From: Bradyrhizobium quebecense
GTDB lineage: Bacteria > Pseudomonadota > Alphaproteobacteria > Rhizobiales > Xanthobacteraceae
NCBI RefSeq assembly: GCF_013373795.3
Contig: NZ_CP088022.1
Span: 4,526,001 to 4,590,000 of the forward strand
Length of the DNA: 64,000 nt
Reading direction: 5' to 3'
Under the pieces are notes generated by a model. That model searched no databases, was not told the DNA's origin, and saw only the letters and a list, made by a program, of their open reading frames with translations. Of the stretch, positions 26,986-36,028 are shown in pieces (the first letter of the stretch is position 1; each line of letters starts with the position of its first letter). The position numbers and the translations under genes were made by a program.

Positions 26986-28765
26986 TGACGACCTCCTTGT
27001 GGACGCGAATCTCCGCCGGCGTTCCTGCCGCCAGCGTGCGGCCGAGATTGAGCACGGTGACCTGATGGCAGATGTCGAAGATCAGGTCGGCATGATGCTC
27101 GACCAGCAGCACGCCGGTGCCGCGGCCGCAGACCGCCTTGATCAGGGTGGCGAGCCGCTCGATCTCGTCATTGGAGAGGCCCGCCGCGGGCTCGTCGAGC
27201 AGCAGGAAGTCGGGATCGAGCATCAGGGCGCGCGCGATCTCGATGAAGCGCAGCTCGCTGTGCTGCAGGCGGTCGGCGCGCACATCGGCGAGCGCCTCGA
27301 GGCCGACGACGCCGAGCAGCGCCCGCGCCTTGGCGGCGAGCAGGCGTTCGTCCGCGCCGTTGCGCGGCAATGCGAGCATCGCCTCGACGAAATTCGCCCT
27401 GCCCTCGATCGAACCGCCGATCATCACGTTCTCCAGCACCGAGGCTTCGCCGATCACGCGCGGCGTCTGGAAGGTGCGGGCGATGCCGCAAGCGGCACGC
27501 TTGACCGGCTGGCCCGCGGCCAGGACTTCATCGCCGACAGTCATGGTGCCGGCCTTCGCGGCGTAATACCCGGAGATCACGTTCAGCGTGGTGGTCTTGC
27601 CGCTGCCGTTCGGGCCGATCAGCCCGTGGATCTGGCCGGGCGCGACGTCGAGATCGAGGCCGTCGATCGCCTTCACATTTCCGAAACTTAGCGCGATGCC
27701 GCGCAGCTGCAGCGTCTTGCCGCCGTCGCGCCGGCGCACGATGGCGGCGAGCGCCGCCGGGCGAGGAACGATGGCGCGGTTGCTGGCGAGCGGACGGCGG
27801 TTGCGGAAATCGAGCAGCGCCGCGATGCCGCCGGGCATCACCAGCACGATCAGCAGCAGCAGCACCGCGTAGAGGAAGGTCGACCACGCCGCCAGCGGCG
27901 CCGCGATCTCCGGCAGGATGGTCAGGATGATGGTGCCGAGCATCGGCCCGAGGATCGAGCCGCGGCCACCAATCAGGATCGCGATGAAGAACAGCACCGA
28001 GAGATCGAAGGTGAATGCATCGGGCGTGATGTAGGTCTGCAGGGTCGCGAACAATCCGCCGGCGATCGCCGCCAGCGCGCCGGCGAACAGGAAGATCGCG
28101 ATCAGCATGTTCGGCTTGGAGATGCCGCTGGCTTCGGCGGCGACCTCGGCGTCGCGCACCGCGATCAAGGCACGGCCGAAGCGGCTGCGCGCGACATTGG
28201 CGCTCATCCAGGTGGTGAACGCGGCAAATCCGATGCAGAGGCCGTAGAAGCCCCACGGCGTATTGAACGGCGCCGGGAATTCCGGACCAGCAATGCCGAT
28301 GCCGCCGCCGGTCACGCTCTGCCAGGCCAGCGCGATCTGGGTCACGATGGTCGCAAAGCCCAAGGTCGACATCGCGAAATAGAAGGTGCGCAGGCGCAAG
28401 GCCGGCAGCCCGACGATCACGCCAAAGATTGCGCCGATCAGGCCCGCGACCGGCAAGGCTGCAAACACCGGAATGGCCGGCATCACATTGCCGGCGACCA
28501 GCACGCTGGTCGTGTAGGCGCCAAGCGTCAGCAGCGCGACATAGCCGATCGCGAGATGCCCCGCGAAGCCGACGACGAGATTGAGGCCCGACACCAGCAC
28601 CCAGTAGATCGCGGCGCGGGTGCCGATCAGCACCCAATAATCATTGCTGACGAAGGGCAGCAGCACGGCCAGCACGAGGATGCCGAGGAACGGCGCGATG
28701 TGCGGCAGCGCCGCGCGCCATGCGGCGCTGTCGGTTCGGGGCGGCGCGGCTGCGACCGACGTCAT
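26966..28765 (-). CDS. LivM-LivG fusion: ABC permease plus ATPase
   Basis: The 599-residue product joins two usually separate subunits. Residues 1 to about 330 are the LivM permease with about ten membrane segments. Residues from about 348 are the LivG ATPase with Walker A GPNGSGKTTT, signature HSELRFIEIARAL and Walker B DFLLLDEPAAGLS. The fusion fixes a 1:1 ratio of the two. The ATG at 28765 overlaps the livH stop by one base; a GTG one codon earlier is possible. Confidence 0.92.
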   Translation of the reverse strand: MTSVAAAPPRTDSAAWRAALPHIAPFLGILVLAVLLPFVSNDYWVLIGTRAAIYWVLVSGLNLVVGFAGHLAIGYVALLTLGAYTTSVLVAGNVMPAIPVFAALPVAGLIGAIFGVIVGLPALRLRTFYFAMSTLGFATIVTQIALAWQSVTGGGIGIAGPEFPAPFNTPWGFYGLCIGFAAFTTWMSANVARSRFGRALIAVRDAEVAAEASGISKPNMLIAIFLFAGALAAIAGGLFATLQTYITPDAFTFDLSVLFFIAILIGGRGSILGPMLGTIILTILPEIAAPLAAWSTFLYAVLLLLIVLVMPGGIAALLDFRNRRPLASNRAIVPRPAALAAIVRRRDGGKTLQLRGIALSFGNVKAIDGLDLDVAPGQIHGLIGPNGSGKTTTLNVISGYYAAKAGTMTVGDEVLAAGQPVKRAACGIARTFQTPRVIGEASVLENVMIGGSIEGRANFVEAMLALPRNGADERLLAAKARALLGVVGLEALADVRADRLQHSELRFIEIARALMLDPDFLLLDEPAAGLSNDEIERLATLIKAVCGRGTGVLLVEHHADLIFDICHQVTVLNLGRTLAAGTPAEIRVHKEVVSAYLGG

Positions 28766-29622
28766 CACACTCTCCGCGCGGTCGAGGCGCCGAACAGCCC
28801 TTGCGGCGCGGCGAGCAGCACCACGATGAACAGCGTGAACACTGCGACCGAGGAGAAGATGCCGCCGACCAAGAAGTTCGCCGCCTGCTGGAACAGGCCA
28901 AGCGCCAGCCCGCCGATGATCGCGCCTCTGTTATTGCCGAGCCCGCCGAGCGCCACCGGCACGAAGCCGTAGAAATTGAGCAGCGCGCCATTCGCGAAGA
29001 AGGCGAGCAGCAACTGCCCGCCGGAGAATCCGGCGATGCCGCCCACCACGCCGGCGAGCGCGTAGCTCGCGACGCGCAGATTGCGCTCCGGCAGGCCGAG
29101 CGCCCGCGCAGCGAAATTGTCCTCCGCGATGGCGAGGAACGCGCGGCCGACCAGCGTGCGGCGGTAGAGATATTCAAGGCCGATGATGGTGACGGCGCAG
29201 GCGGCGACCGGCAGCCAGAACTTCTCGTCCCAAACGCCCTCGCCGAATCCTGCGATGCGCGGGAACGGTTGCGGCTCGGTGCCCCATTTGATCGCCGTGA
29301 CCTGCTGGATCATTAGCGCGACCGCCAGGGTCGACAGCACGTAGAGATGCTGGTCGAGGCTCTTGAGCACCGGCCGCACCGCGACGAATTCGGTGATGAT
29401 CCCGATCACCGCGCAGCAGAGCAGGGTCAGGACGAAGCCGACAGCGATCGGCAGGCCGAGCTTCAGCGTGAACATCGAGCCGAACACGCCGCCCAGCATC
29501 GCGAGCTGGCCGGCGGTGAAGCTCATCACCCGCGAGGTCGAGAACATCGTGTTGTAGGTGACGCCGACCAGCGCGTAGATCGCGCCCGCCGCGAGACCGG
29601 ATGCAAGGATCGAGGCCAGCAT
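28765..29622 (-). CDS. livH: branched-chain amino acid-type ABC permease LivH
   Basis: The 285-residue membrane protein has about eight hydrophobic segments and the LivH features YALVGVTYNTMFSTSRVMSF near the start and RALGLPERNLR, the cytosolic loop that contacts the ATPase. It forms the channel together with the LivM part of the next gene. It lies 19 bases after livK. Confidence 0.92.
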   Translation of the reverse strand: MLASILASGLAAGAIYALVGVTYNTMFSTSRVMSFTAGQLAMLGGVFGSMFTLKLGLPIAVGFVLTLLCCAVIGIITEFVAVRPVLKSLDQHLYVLSTLAVALMIQQVTAIKWGTEPQPFPRIAGFGEGVWDEKFWLPVAACAVTIIGLEYLYRRTLVGRAFLAIAEDNFAARALGLPERNLRVASYALAGVVGGIAGFSGGQLLLAFFANGALLNFYGFVPVALGGLGNNRGAIIGGLALGLFQQAANFLVGGIFSSVAVFTLFIVVLLAAPQGLFGASTARRV

Positions 29623-29641
29623 CGGCTGCGCCCTCGCCCTG

Positions 29642-30838
29642 CTATGTGTATCCCGGCGCCAGCGCGAAGGTGCCGTCCTTGGCGGTCGAGGCTTCCGACA
29701 TCACGATCTCTTCGGTCAAATAGCCGTTATGCTGGGTCGGCGAGAAGCGGTAGTTGCCGAAATAGCCGGGATAGGTCGACAGCGAGTTCCAGTAGTTGAC
29801 GATGCCGGCGCTGTCGGTCGAGCCGCTTTCCGCGACCGCCTTGGCGATCAGCTCGATGCAATCGATGCCGCCCGCGATCCACCATAGCAGCGTGTCGTTC
29901 AGCGCGATGTTGGCCTTGGTCAGCCGCGCGACCAGATCGGCGCTTTTCGGCGGCAGCTTGCCGGCGCTGTCATAGCTGCAGCTCTTGTAGCCGATTGCAT
30001 AGACCTTCTTCCAGTTCTCCGGCTTTGCAACGAGGCTTGCAAGTTCACCAGACGCCAGCGAGGGATGTCCGACGAAGGGAACATCCCAGCTCATCGCGGC
30101 GCGGGTGTTGAACATGCGCGCCTCCATGCCGGTCGAGACGCTCCACACCACGATCGCCTCAGCGCCGGCGTTCTTGGCGCGCAGCATGTCCGGCGTCATG
30201 TCGGGCTGGGTGGCATCGATATTGGCCTGATAGACCACCTCGGCGCCGTCCTTCTTGAACGCCGCGACGGAGGCGCCGACCGCGGTGACGCCGTAGCCGG
30301 TGGTGTCGCCGATCACGGCGACCTTCTTCACCTTGAGGATCTTGAGGCAATAGTTGCGCACGGCGTCGTCCCATTGATTGTTCGACGGCGCGATGCGGAA
30401 CGCATTGGGGAACTTGACCGGATCGATCAGGGTCTCGACGACGCAGGGATGCAAGTCCGGCATCTTGGCGCGCGCCATGATCGGCGTCGTCGCCAGCGCC
30501 TCACCGGAATTCAGCGGCCCCCAGATCGCGTGCACCTTGGCCTGGCTGATCAGCTCCTGCGTGGCGTTCACCGCCTTGGTCGGGTCGCCCTGGGTGTCGC
30601 GCATCACGAGCTCGATCTTGCGACCCTTCACCCCGCCCGCGCCGTTGATGGCATCGACCGCGAAGTTGACGCCGCGGTTGAACCCGACGGTCGGCGCCGA
30701 ACTCGGGCCGGTAATCGCCGCGAGACAGCCGATCTTGATCGGTTCCGATTGTGCGATGGCAGGAGCCGGGAAGGAGAATGATGCGGCGCCCAATGCACCG
30801 GCGCTGCCCAACAAGACGTCACGGCGAGAAATGGCCAT
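29642..30838 (-). CDS. livK: LivK-type periplasmic substrate-binding protein
   Basis: The 398-residue receptor has a twin-arginine-like leader (SRRDVLLGSAGALGAAS) ending at AIAQS and then a periplasmic binding protein fold of the LivK type (IKIGCLAAITGPSSAP). It is the first gene of the livKHMGF operon. The ATG at 30838 has AGGGA nine bases upstream; a GTG three codons earlier is in frame. The ligand is not predictable; related receptors bind branched-chain amino acids, amides or aromatic acids. Confidence 0.92.
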   Translation of the reverse strand: MAISRRDVLLGSAGALGAASFSFPAPAIAQSEPIKIGCLAAITGPSSAPTVGFNRGVNFAVDAINGAGGVKGRKIELVMRDTQGDPTKAVNATQELISQAKVHAIWGPLNSGEALATTPIMARAKMPDLHPCVVETLIDPVKFPNAFRIAPSNNQWDDAVRNYCLKILKVKKVAVIGDTTGYGVTAVGASVAAFKKDGAEVVYQANIDATQPDMTPDMLRAKNAGAEAIVVWSVSTGMEARMFNTRAAMSWDVPFVGHPSLASGELASLVAKPENWKKVYAIGYKSCSYDSAGKLPPKSADLVARLTKANIALNDTLLWWIAGGIDCIELIAKAVAESGSTDSAGIVNYWNSLSTYPGYFGNYRFSPTQHNGYLTEEIVMSEASTAKDGTFALAPGYT

Positions 30839-31001
30839 GTGATGCACTCCCTGTTTCCCTCTCGGCGCCCGTCATTTGTTGCGGAACGTCCGTTGATTGA
30901 TTGTCCGCACGCTCTGGGGCCGCGGTTTGACAGCCTCAAGTTTGGGCCGGATGCGAAGGTCTTGTCCAGTCCCGCGGACGGCATTGGGATCAGCCGAACT
31001 T

Positions 31002-31985
31002 TCATGGCCTCGGCCGCCGCGTCCAGTGCTCGGCATTGACCGCGCCGACAGGGATCTCTCCGGCGACGATCTTTGCGACCTGACGCACGGTCTCCGACGA
31101 TTGATGCTCGATGGCTTGCGGCGTCAGGCCGCCGACATGCGGGGTTGCAATGACATTGTGCAGCTTCGCGAGCTCCGGCGCCGGCATCTGATCGGGCGCG
31201 CGGCCGACATCCATCGCGGCGCCGGCGATGCCGCCCTCGCGCAGCGCCGCCGCCAGCGCCGTCTCATCGACGAGGTTGCCGCGCGACAGATTGATAAAGT
31301 AGGCGTGCGCCTGCATCCGCGCCAGCGCGGCCTGCCCGATCAGGTTCTCGGTCTCCGCATTGGCGATCGCGAGGCAGACGACGTAGTCGGCGCGCGCGAG
31401 CAGATCGTCGAGCGGCACATGCCGGATCGCGGCATCGTCTGGCGTCACGAAGGGATCGGCGACCAGCACCTTCATGCCGAGCACCTTGGCGATCCCGGCA
31501 AGATAGCGCCCGGTGCTGCCATAACCGATGATGCCGATCGTGCTGCCCGCGAGCTGGCGGCCCATCACGACCTCGGGCGCCCTGCCCGCATGATAGTCAG
31601 CGGTGGCGCGCGAGACACCGCGCGACAGATCGACCATGAAGCCGAGCGCGAGCTCGGCGACCGACTGGACAAAGCCGGCGCTCGCCTGCGTCACCAGCAC
31701 GCCGGCGGCGGATGCTGCCGCCACGTCGATATTGCGGATATCGACCGCGCAGCGCACGAAGGCGCGGAGCTTCGGCAGCAGCGGAAAGATCTCCCCTCGC
31801 CCCTTCGTCATGCGATCGGCGACGATGATGTCGACATCGGCTGCGGCCTCGACGAGGGCAGCCGCGTCGAGCGCCGCGTCTCCCTCATACAGCCTGACGT
31901 CGGCGACCGCGCGCAGACCGTTCAGGCTGCGCTCGCCGTAATAGTCGCGGCGCATCTGCGGGGTATGGGCGAGAAGGACTTTCAC
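31002..31985 (-). CDS. D-isomer-specific 2-hydroxyacid dehydrogenase
   Basis: The 327-residue NAD(P)-dependent oxidoreductase has the nucleotide-binding motif IIGYGSTGRYLAG and the catalytic Arg (NLSRGNLVDE) and His (IATPHVGG). The loop that normally carries the catalytic Glu (DVFxxEP) reads DVGRAPDQMP here, so that Glu seems replaced. The start is GTG at 31985 with GGGGAA upstream. It lies 12 bases after the TRAP permease and was probably part of the same operon, so it likely oxidises or reduces the 2-hydroxy or 2-keto acid imported by that transporter. Confidence 0.88.
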   Translation of the reverse strand: MKVLLAHTPQMRRDYYGERSLNGLRAVADVRLYEGDAALDAAALVEAAADVDIIVADRMTKGRGEIFPLLPKLRAFVRCAVDIRNIDVAAASAAGVLVTQASAGFVQSVAELALGFMVDLSRGVSRATADYHAGRAPEVVMGRQLAGSTIGIIGYGSTGRYLAGIAKVLGMKVLVADPFVTPDDAAIRHVPLDDLLARADYVVCLAIANAETENLIGQAALARMQAHAYFINLSRGNLVDETALAAALREGGIAGAAMDVGRAPDQMPAPELAKLHNVIATPHVGGLTPQAIEHQSSETVRQVAKIVAGEIPVGAVNAEHWTRRPRP

Positions 31986-31997
31986 GCTTCTATTCCC

Positions 31998-33820
31998 CTA
32001 ATAGCCAAGCGCATGCGGCAAGGCCGTGCTGATGGCGGGCACGAAGGCGATCACCAGCAGGCACAAGAGCAGCAGGCCGAGATAGCCCGAGATCGGCTTG
32101 ATGGTCTGCTCGATCGGCACATTGCCGATCAGGCAGGCGCCGTAGAGCCCAAGACCAAGTGGTGGAGCAAAGAGTCCGAGCCCCATCGCGATGACAAGCA
32201 CGACGCCGAAATGCAGGGGATCGATGCCGAGCTTGACGGCGACCGGCAGCAGCAGCGGCCCGAAGATGATCAGCGCCGCGGCGCCTTCCAGCACCGAGCC
32301 CATCACCACCAGCACCAGGATCGACAGCAGCATGAACAGCCAGACGCCGTGGCTGCCCGAGATCGCCAGCATGAGCTCGCCGACCGCGTGCGGCACCTGC
32401 TGCAGCGTCAGGATGAAGGCCAGCGACTGCGCGGCCGCGACGATGAACAGCACCAGCCCGGAGCGTGTCGCCGATTGCACGAAGCAATGCGCGAGGCTTT
32501 TCGCGCCGAGTTCGCGGAACAAGAGGCTGCCGACAGCGATGGCGTAGACCGCGGCAAAGGCCGAGATCTCGGTTGCCGTGGCAAAGCCGCTCTTGAAGCC
32601 GAAGAAGATCATGAAGATCAGCCCGAACGAGGCGATCGCGCCGGTCCACAGCCCAGATACCGCGGCGCGCGGCTCGGCCTCCTCGTTCGCGGCGGGACGT
32701 TTGCCGAAGATGATCGATACAGCGATCAACGCCAGCGCCATCAGCGCGGCGGGCAGCATGCCGGCGACGAACAGTCCGCCGATCGACAGATTGGCGACGA
32801 AGCCAAGGATGATCAGGTTGATGCAGGGCGGAATGGTCTCCGCCATCACGGCGGAGGCCGCGAGCGGCGCGCCGCTGGGATCAGCACCGAGCCGACCGCG
32901 GCAACGTCGGCCATCTTGGAGCCCGAGATGCCGGAGAACAGCACCATCGACATCACCATCACGACGTTGAGGCCGCCGCGCATCCGTCCGACCGCGCGCT
33001 GCAACAGCTCGATCAGCCGGACCGACATGCCGTTGGCTTCCATCAAATAGCCGACCAGGATGAAGAACGGGATCGCCAGCAGCACGAAATTGTCGATGCC
33101 GCGCGCCATCTGCTGGGCGAAGATCACGCCGGGCAGCGTGCCTTCCACCCAGATGAAGATCAACGCCGCCAGTGCCAGCGCAAAGCCGATCGGCAACCCG
33201 CCGAACAGCGTGAGGAAGAAGCCGACCAGCATCAACGCCTGCGACGACGGCACCGACGACGGTGCAAGCGCATCCCAGGCCAGGTAGAGACCAGCAATGA
33301 ACGCGGTCGCGACGATGCCGGCCACCATGTCGCGCAGCGGCCTGCCGCAGAACGTCTCGAACGCGAAGACCGTCATGAACCCCGCACCGACGCCCATCGG
33401 ATAGAACGTCCATTCCAGCGGCAGGCCGGAGCCCGAGGTCTGGCCGGTGGTCAGCCAGCCCATCTTGACGGCGTTGAACGCGACATAGAATGCGATGATG
33501 GTGACCAGCAGCGCACCGACCGCTTCGACGACCCGTCGCACGCCCGGCGGCAGCATGTCGACGAAGAAGGCGACGCCAAGATTCTCGCTGCGCGCGAGCG
33601 CACTCGCCGCGCCGAAGAAGCTCGACCCGACCATCAGCCCGCGGGCGACGTCGTCGGACCATTCGACGGGTGCATTGAACAGGAAGCGGGCCAGCACCGA
33701 AACGCACACCACCACGAGATCGGCGGCGAGCAGGATCGCGGCGATCGCGTCACTGACGGCGAGCAGCGGCGCCGTGATCCGATCAGTGCTGCTTCTCGTC
33801 GCGACTGCGGCGACTGACAT
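31998..33820 (-). pseudogene. TRAP transporter permease DctQ-DctM fusion, frameshifted
   Basis: The reading frame from 33820 encodes a DctQ-like small subunit (about four helices) fused to the N-terminal part of DctM. It runs through ISGSKMADVAAVGSVLIPAAR and then hits a stop at 32846. The rest of DctM continues in another frame from PLAASAVMAETIPPCINL to the stop at 31998. The junction lies at about 32860-32885; a net frame change and probably a loss of some residues occurred there. Both halves show normal codon use, so the lesion is recent or a sequencing error. If real, the TRAP system is inactive. It lies between dctP and the dehydrogenase. Confidence 0.85.
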
Positions 33821-33829
33821 GCGCCGACC

Positions 33830-34861
33830 TCAGGCCTGGGTGGCGCGGATCAGCTCGACGACGGCCTTCGCCTCGGGCCGCGCCTTGATGAAATTGTCGG
33901 TCTGCGGCAGCACGCGCTTGCGGAATGCCTCCTTGTCGCATTCGACGACCGTGACACCCTTCTCGACCAGGGTCGCCAGCGCCTCCTTCTCCACCGCGAG
34001 CCCATGCGCGCGGGTCTCGATCGCGGCCTGCTTTGCCGCGTCGAGAAAGCCTTCGTGCAGCTTGGGGGCCATGCGGTTGAACGTCGTGTCGCTGAAATAG
34101 ACCGCGAGCGGCGAGAAGATGTGCTGGGTCAGCGCGTAGTGCTTCGCCGTCTCGTAGAACTTGCTGGCCAAGATGGTCGGCGGATCGTGCTCGAGACCAT
34201 CGAGCACGCCGGCCTGCAGCGCCGTATAGATCTCGCCGAACGCCAGCGGCGTCGCGGCGGCCCCCATCAGGCGCAGGCATTCGGTGATGATCGGGTTAGG
34301 CAGCGTGCGGATCTTCAGGCCGGCGAGATCTTCCGGCGTCTTCACCGGTTTCTTCGCCAGCACGCTGCGGGCGCCGAAATTGTAGGCCCAGGCGATGATG
34401 TGGATGCCGCCGCCCTTGAGCAGCGCGTCCTCGATCGGCTTGGCCGCGCCGGCATCGAACGCCTTGGTCTGCTGCTGGTAGCTGGTGAAGAGGTAGCCGA
34501 GATCGAACGTGCCGACCAACGGCACGAGGTTCGCCGAGATCGACGAGCCCGAGACCATCAGGTCGATCACCCCGAGCTTCACCGAGTTGATGACGTCGAT
34601 CTCCTGGCCGAGCTGGTTGTCGGGGAAGAAGGTGACCTCAATCTGCTCGCCGAGCCCGTTCGCCTTCAGGCTCTTGACGAGGTTGTCGTAGTAGACGCGG
34701 CCGTTGGCGTATTTGGGGTCGTTCGGAAGCGACGACGAGCATCGCATCTTCATGGTCGCGGCCTGCGCGCGGCCGATGATGGCGGGCGCGGCGGCGAGCC
34801 ACGCCGCAGCAGCAGCCGACGACCGCAACACGATGCGGCGGTTCACATGCTTCGAGATCAT
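33830..34861 (-). CDS. dctP: TRAP transporter solute-binding protein DctP
   Basis: The 343-residue periplasmic receptor has a leader with RRIVLRSSAAAAA and an AQAAT cleavage site. The DctP fold shows FFPDNQLGQEIDVINSVKLG and GLKIRTLPNPI, where the arginine that binds the ligand carboxylate is found. The ATG at 34861 has GGGGAGGAG upstream. It is the first gene of dctP-dctQM-dehydrogenase, divergent from a GntR regulator, with a palindromic operator between. The ligand is probably a sugar acid or hydroxyacid, judging by the neighbours. Confidence 0.92.
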   Translation of the reverse strand: MISKHVNRRIVLRSSAAAAAWLAAAPAIIGRAQAATMKMRCSSSLPNDPKYANGRVYYDNLVKSLKANGLGEQIEVTFFPDNQLGQEIDVINSVKLGVIDLMVSGSSISANLVPLVGTFDLGYLFTSYQQQTKAFDAGAAKPIEDALLKGGGIHIIAWAYNFGARSVLAKKPVKTPEDLAGLKIRTLPNPIITECLRLMGAAATPLAFGEIYTALQAGVLDGLEHDPPTILASKFYETAKHYALTQHIFSPLAVYFSDTTFNRMAPKLHEGFLDAAKQAAIETRAHGLAVEKEALATLVEKGVTVVECDKEAFRKRVLPQTDNFIKARPEAKAVVELIRATQA

Positions 34862-34953
34862 GATGGTGCTCCTCCCCAGGAACGGATCGCTTTTGTCTTC
34901 GCTTTGTCTTGGCGTTCTCGTGGCCCGCACGCCCGGCGCGAGCTTGGCAGCGC

Positions 34954-34976
34954 TTTTGTCATAATGTATGACAAAA
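34954..34976. promoter_or_regulatory. palindromic operator between dctP and the GntR gene
   Basis: TTTTGTCATA-ATG-TATGACAAAA is a perfect 10-bp inverted repeat. It lies 93 bases from the dctP start and 64 bases from the regulator start. Its size and TTGT...ACAA ends fit FadR-type GntR operators. Confidence 0.8.
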
Positions 34977-35040
34977 CACATTCGGTTGTGCAAGAGCACC
35001 GCGGCGGCGGTGCAGCCAACCAACCGCAGCGAGGCTTCCG

Positions 35041-35787
35041 ATGTTCCAGACCTCCAACGCGTTGCGCCGGAGCGTGCACAGCCAGGTCGCCGACCGCGTC
35101 GGCAGCAGCATCGTGCGCGGTGAGATCGGCGTCGGCGAGACGCTGCCGCCGGAAATGCAGATCTGCGAGATGATGGATGTCAGCCGCACCGTGGTGCGCG
35201 AGGCAATGCGGACGCTGACCGGCAAGGGGTTGATCGAGTCGCGGCCGAAGAGCGGCACGCGGGTGCGGCCGCCCGAGCAGTGGAATCAGCTCGATCCCGA
35301 CGTGCTGCGCTGGCACCTCGAGACCGCGGAGATCGATCGCTATCTGGCCAAGCTGTTCCAGCTGCGCTCCGCGGTCGAGCCCGCAGCCGCTGCGCTGGCG
35401 GCGACCCATGCCGGGGAAGACGACATCGCCCGGATCCGCGCCGGATGCGACGGCATGGACGCGGCGAGGACCAATGAGGACTTCGTCGCCGCCGACATCA
35501 TGTTCCATCAGGCAATCTATTTCGCGACCCGCAACGAGTTCTTCTGGCCGATCGCGCAGATGTTCGAGATCACCTTGCGCCAGAGCTTTACGATCGCAGC
35601 CCCCGGCTCGCACCGCCCGCGCGCGCTGATCGAGCACCGCGCGGTGCTGGACGCGATCGCCGCGGGAGATGCCGAGGCTGCGCGCGAGGCCACGGTGGTG
35701 CTGCTGACACATTCCGCCGACGATCTGGTGCGAATTCGCGGACGGGAGTTCGAGACGGCACCGGGCAAAGGCGCGCGCAAGCGATAA
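35041..35787 (+). CDS. GntR family regulator, FadR/FCD subfamily
   Basis: The 248-residue regulator has an N-terminal winged helix (about 10-75, with LPPEMQICEMMDVSRTVVREAM) and a C-terminal all-helical FCD effector domain. The linker WNQLDPDVLRWHLE resembles DgoR-like regulators of sugar-acid metabolism. It is divergent from the TRAP operon and probably represses it through the palindrome at 34954-34976 until a hydroxyacid or sugar-acid effector binds. Confidence 0.9.
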   Translation: MFQTSNALRRSVHSQVADRVGSSIVRGEIGVGETLPPEMQICEMMDVSRTVVREAMRTLTGKGLIESRPKSGTRVRPPEQWNQLDPDVLRWHLETAEIDRYLAKLFQLRSAVEPAAAALAATHAGEDDIARIRAGCDGMDAARTNEDFVAADIMFHQAIYFATRNEFFWPIAQMFEITLRQSFTIAAPGSHRPRALIEHRAVLDAIAAGDAEAAREATVVLLTHSADDLVRIRGREFETAPGKGARKR

Positions 35788-35804
35788 CGAGCGAGCAACT
35801 CTCT

Positions 35805-35940
35805 CCCCACCGTCGTCCCGGCGAAGGCCGGGACCCATACGCCGCGGCGGATGTTGTCGGTGGGACTGGTCGTTCGAGCATCGCGCAATAATTTGCATTT
35901 GGGGTGATGGGCCCCGGCCTTCGCCGGGACGACGATGAGG
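35805..35940. repeat. long inverted GC-rich repeat after the GntR gene
   Basis: Two perfect 22-base arms at 35811-35832 and 35913-35934 are reverse complements; their core is GTCGTCCCGGCGAAGGCCGG. About 80 bases lie between. This is a repeat that I know as frequent between Bradyrhizobium genes. It may also terminate transcription from either side. The remaining bases to the cyclase stop at 36029 hold nothing I recognise. Confidence 0.8.
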
Positions 35941-36028
35941 ATGGCTCTCGATTCAAGCTGTCAGACAGCCAAGCTCGCGGTGTTGCCGCACCTCACTGCG
36001 GCTTGCAGATGCCGCTGCGCAGTTCCCG

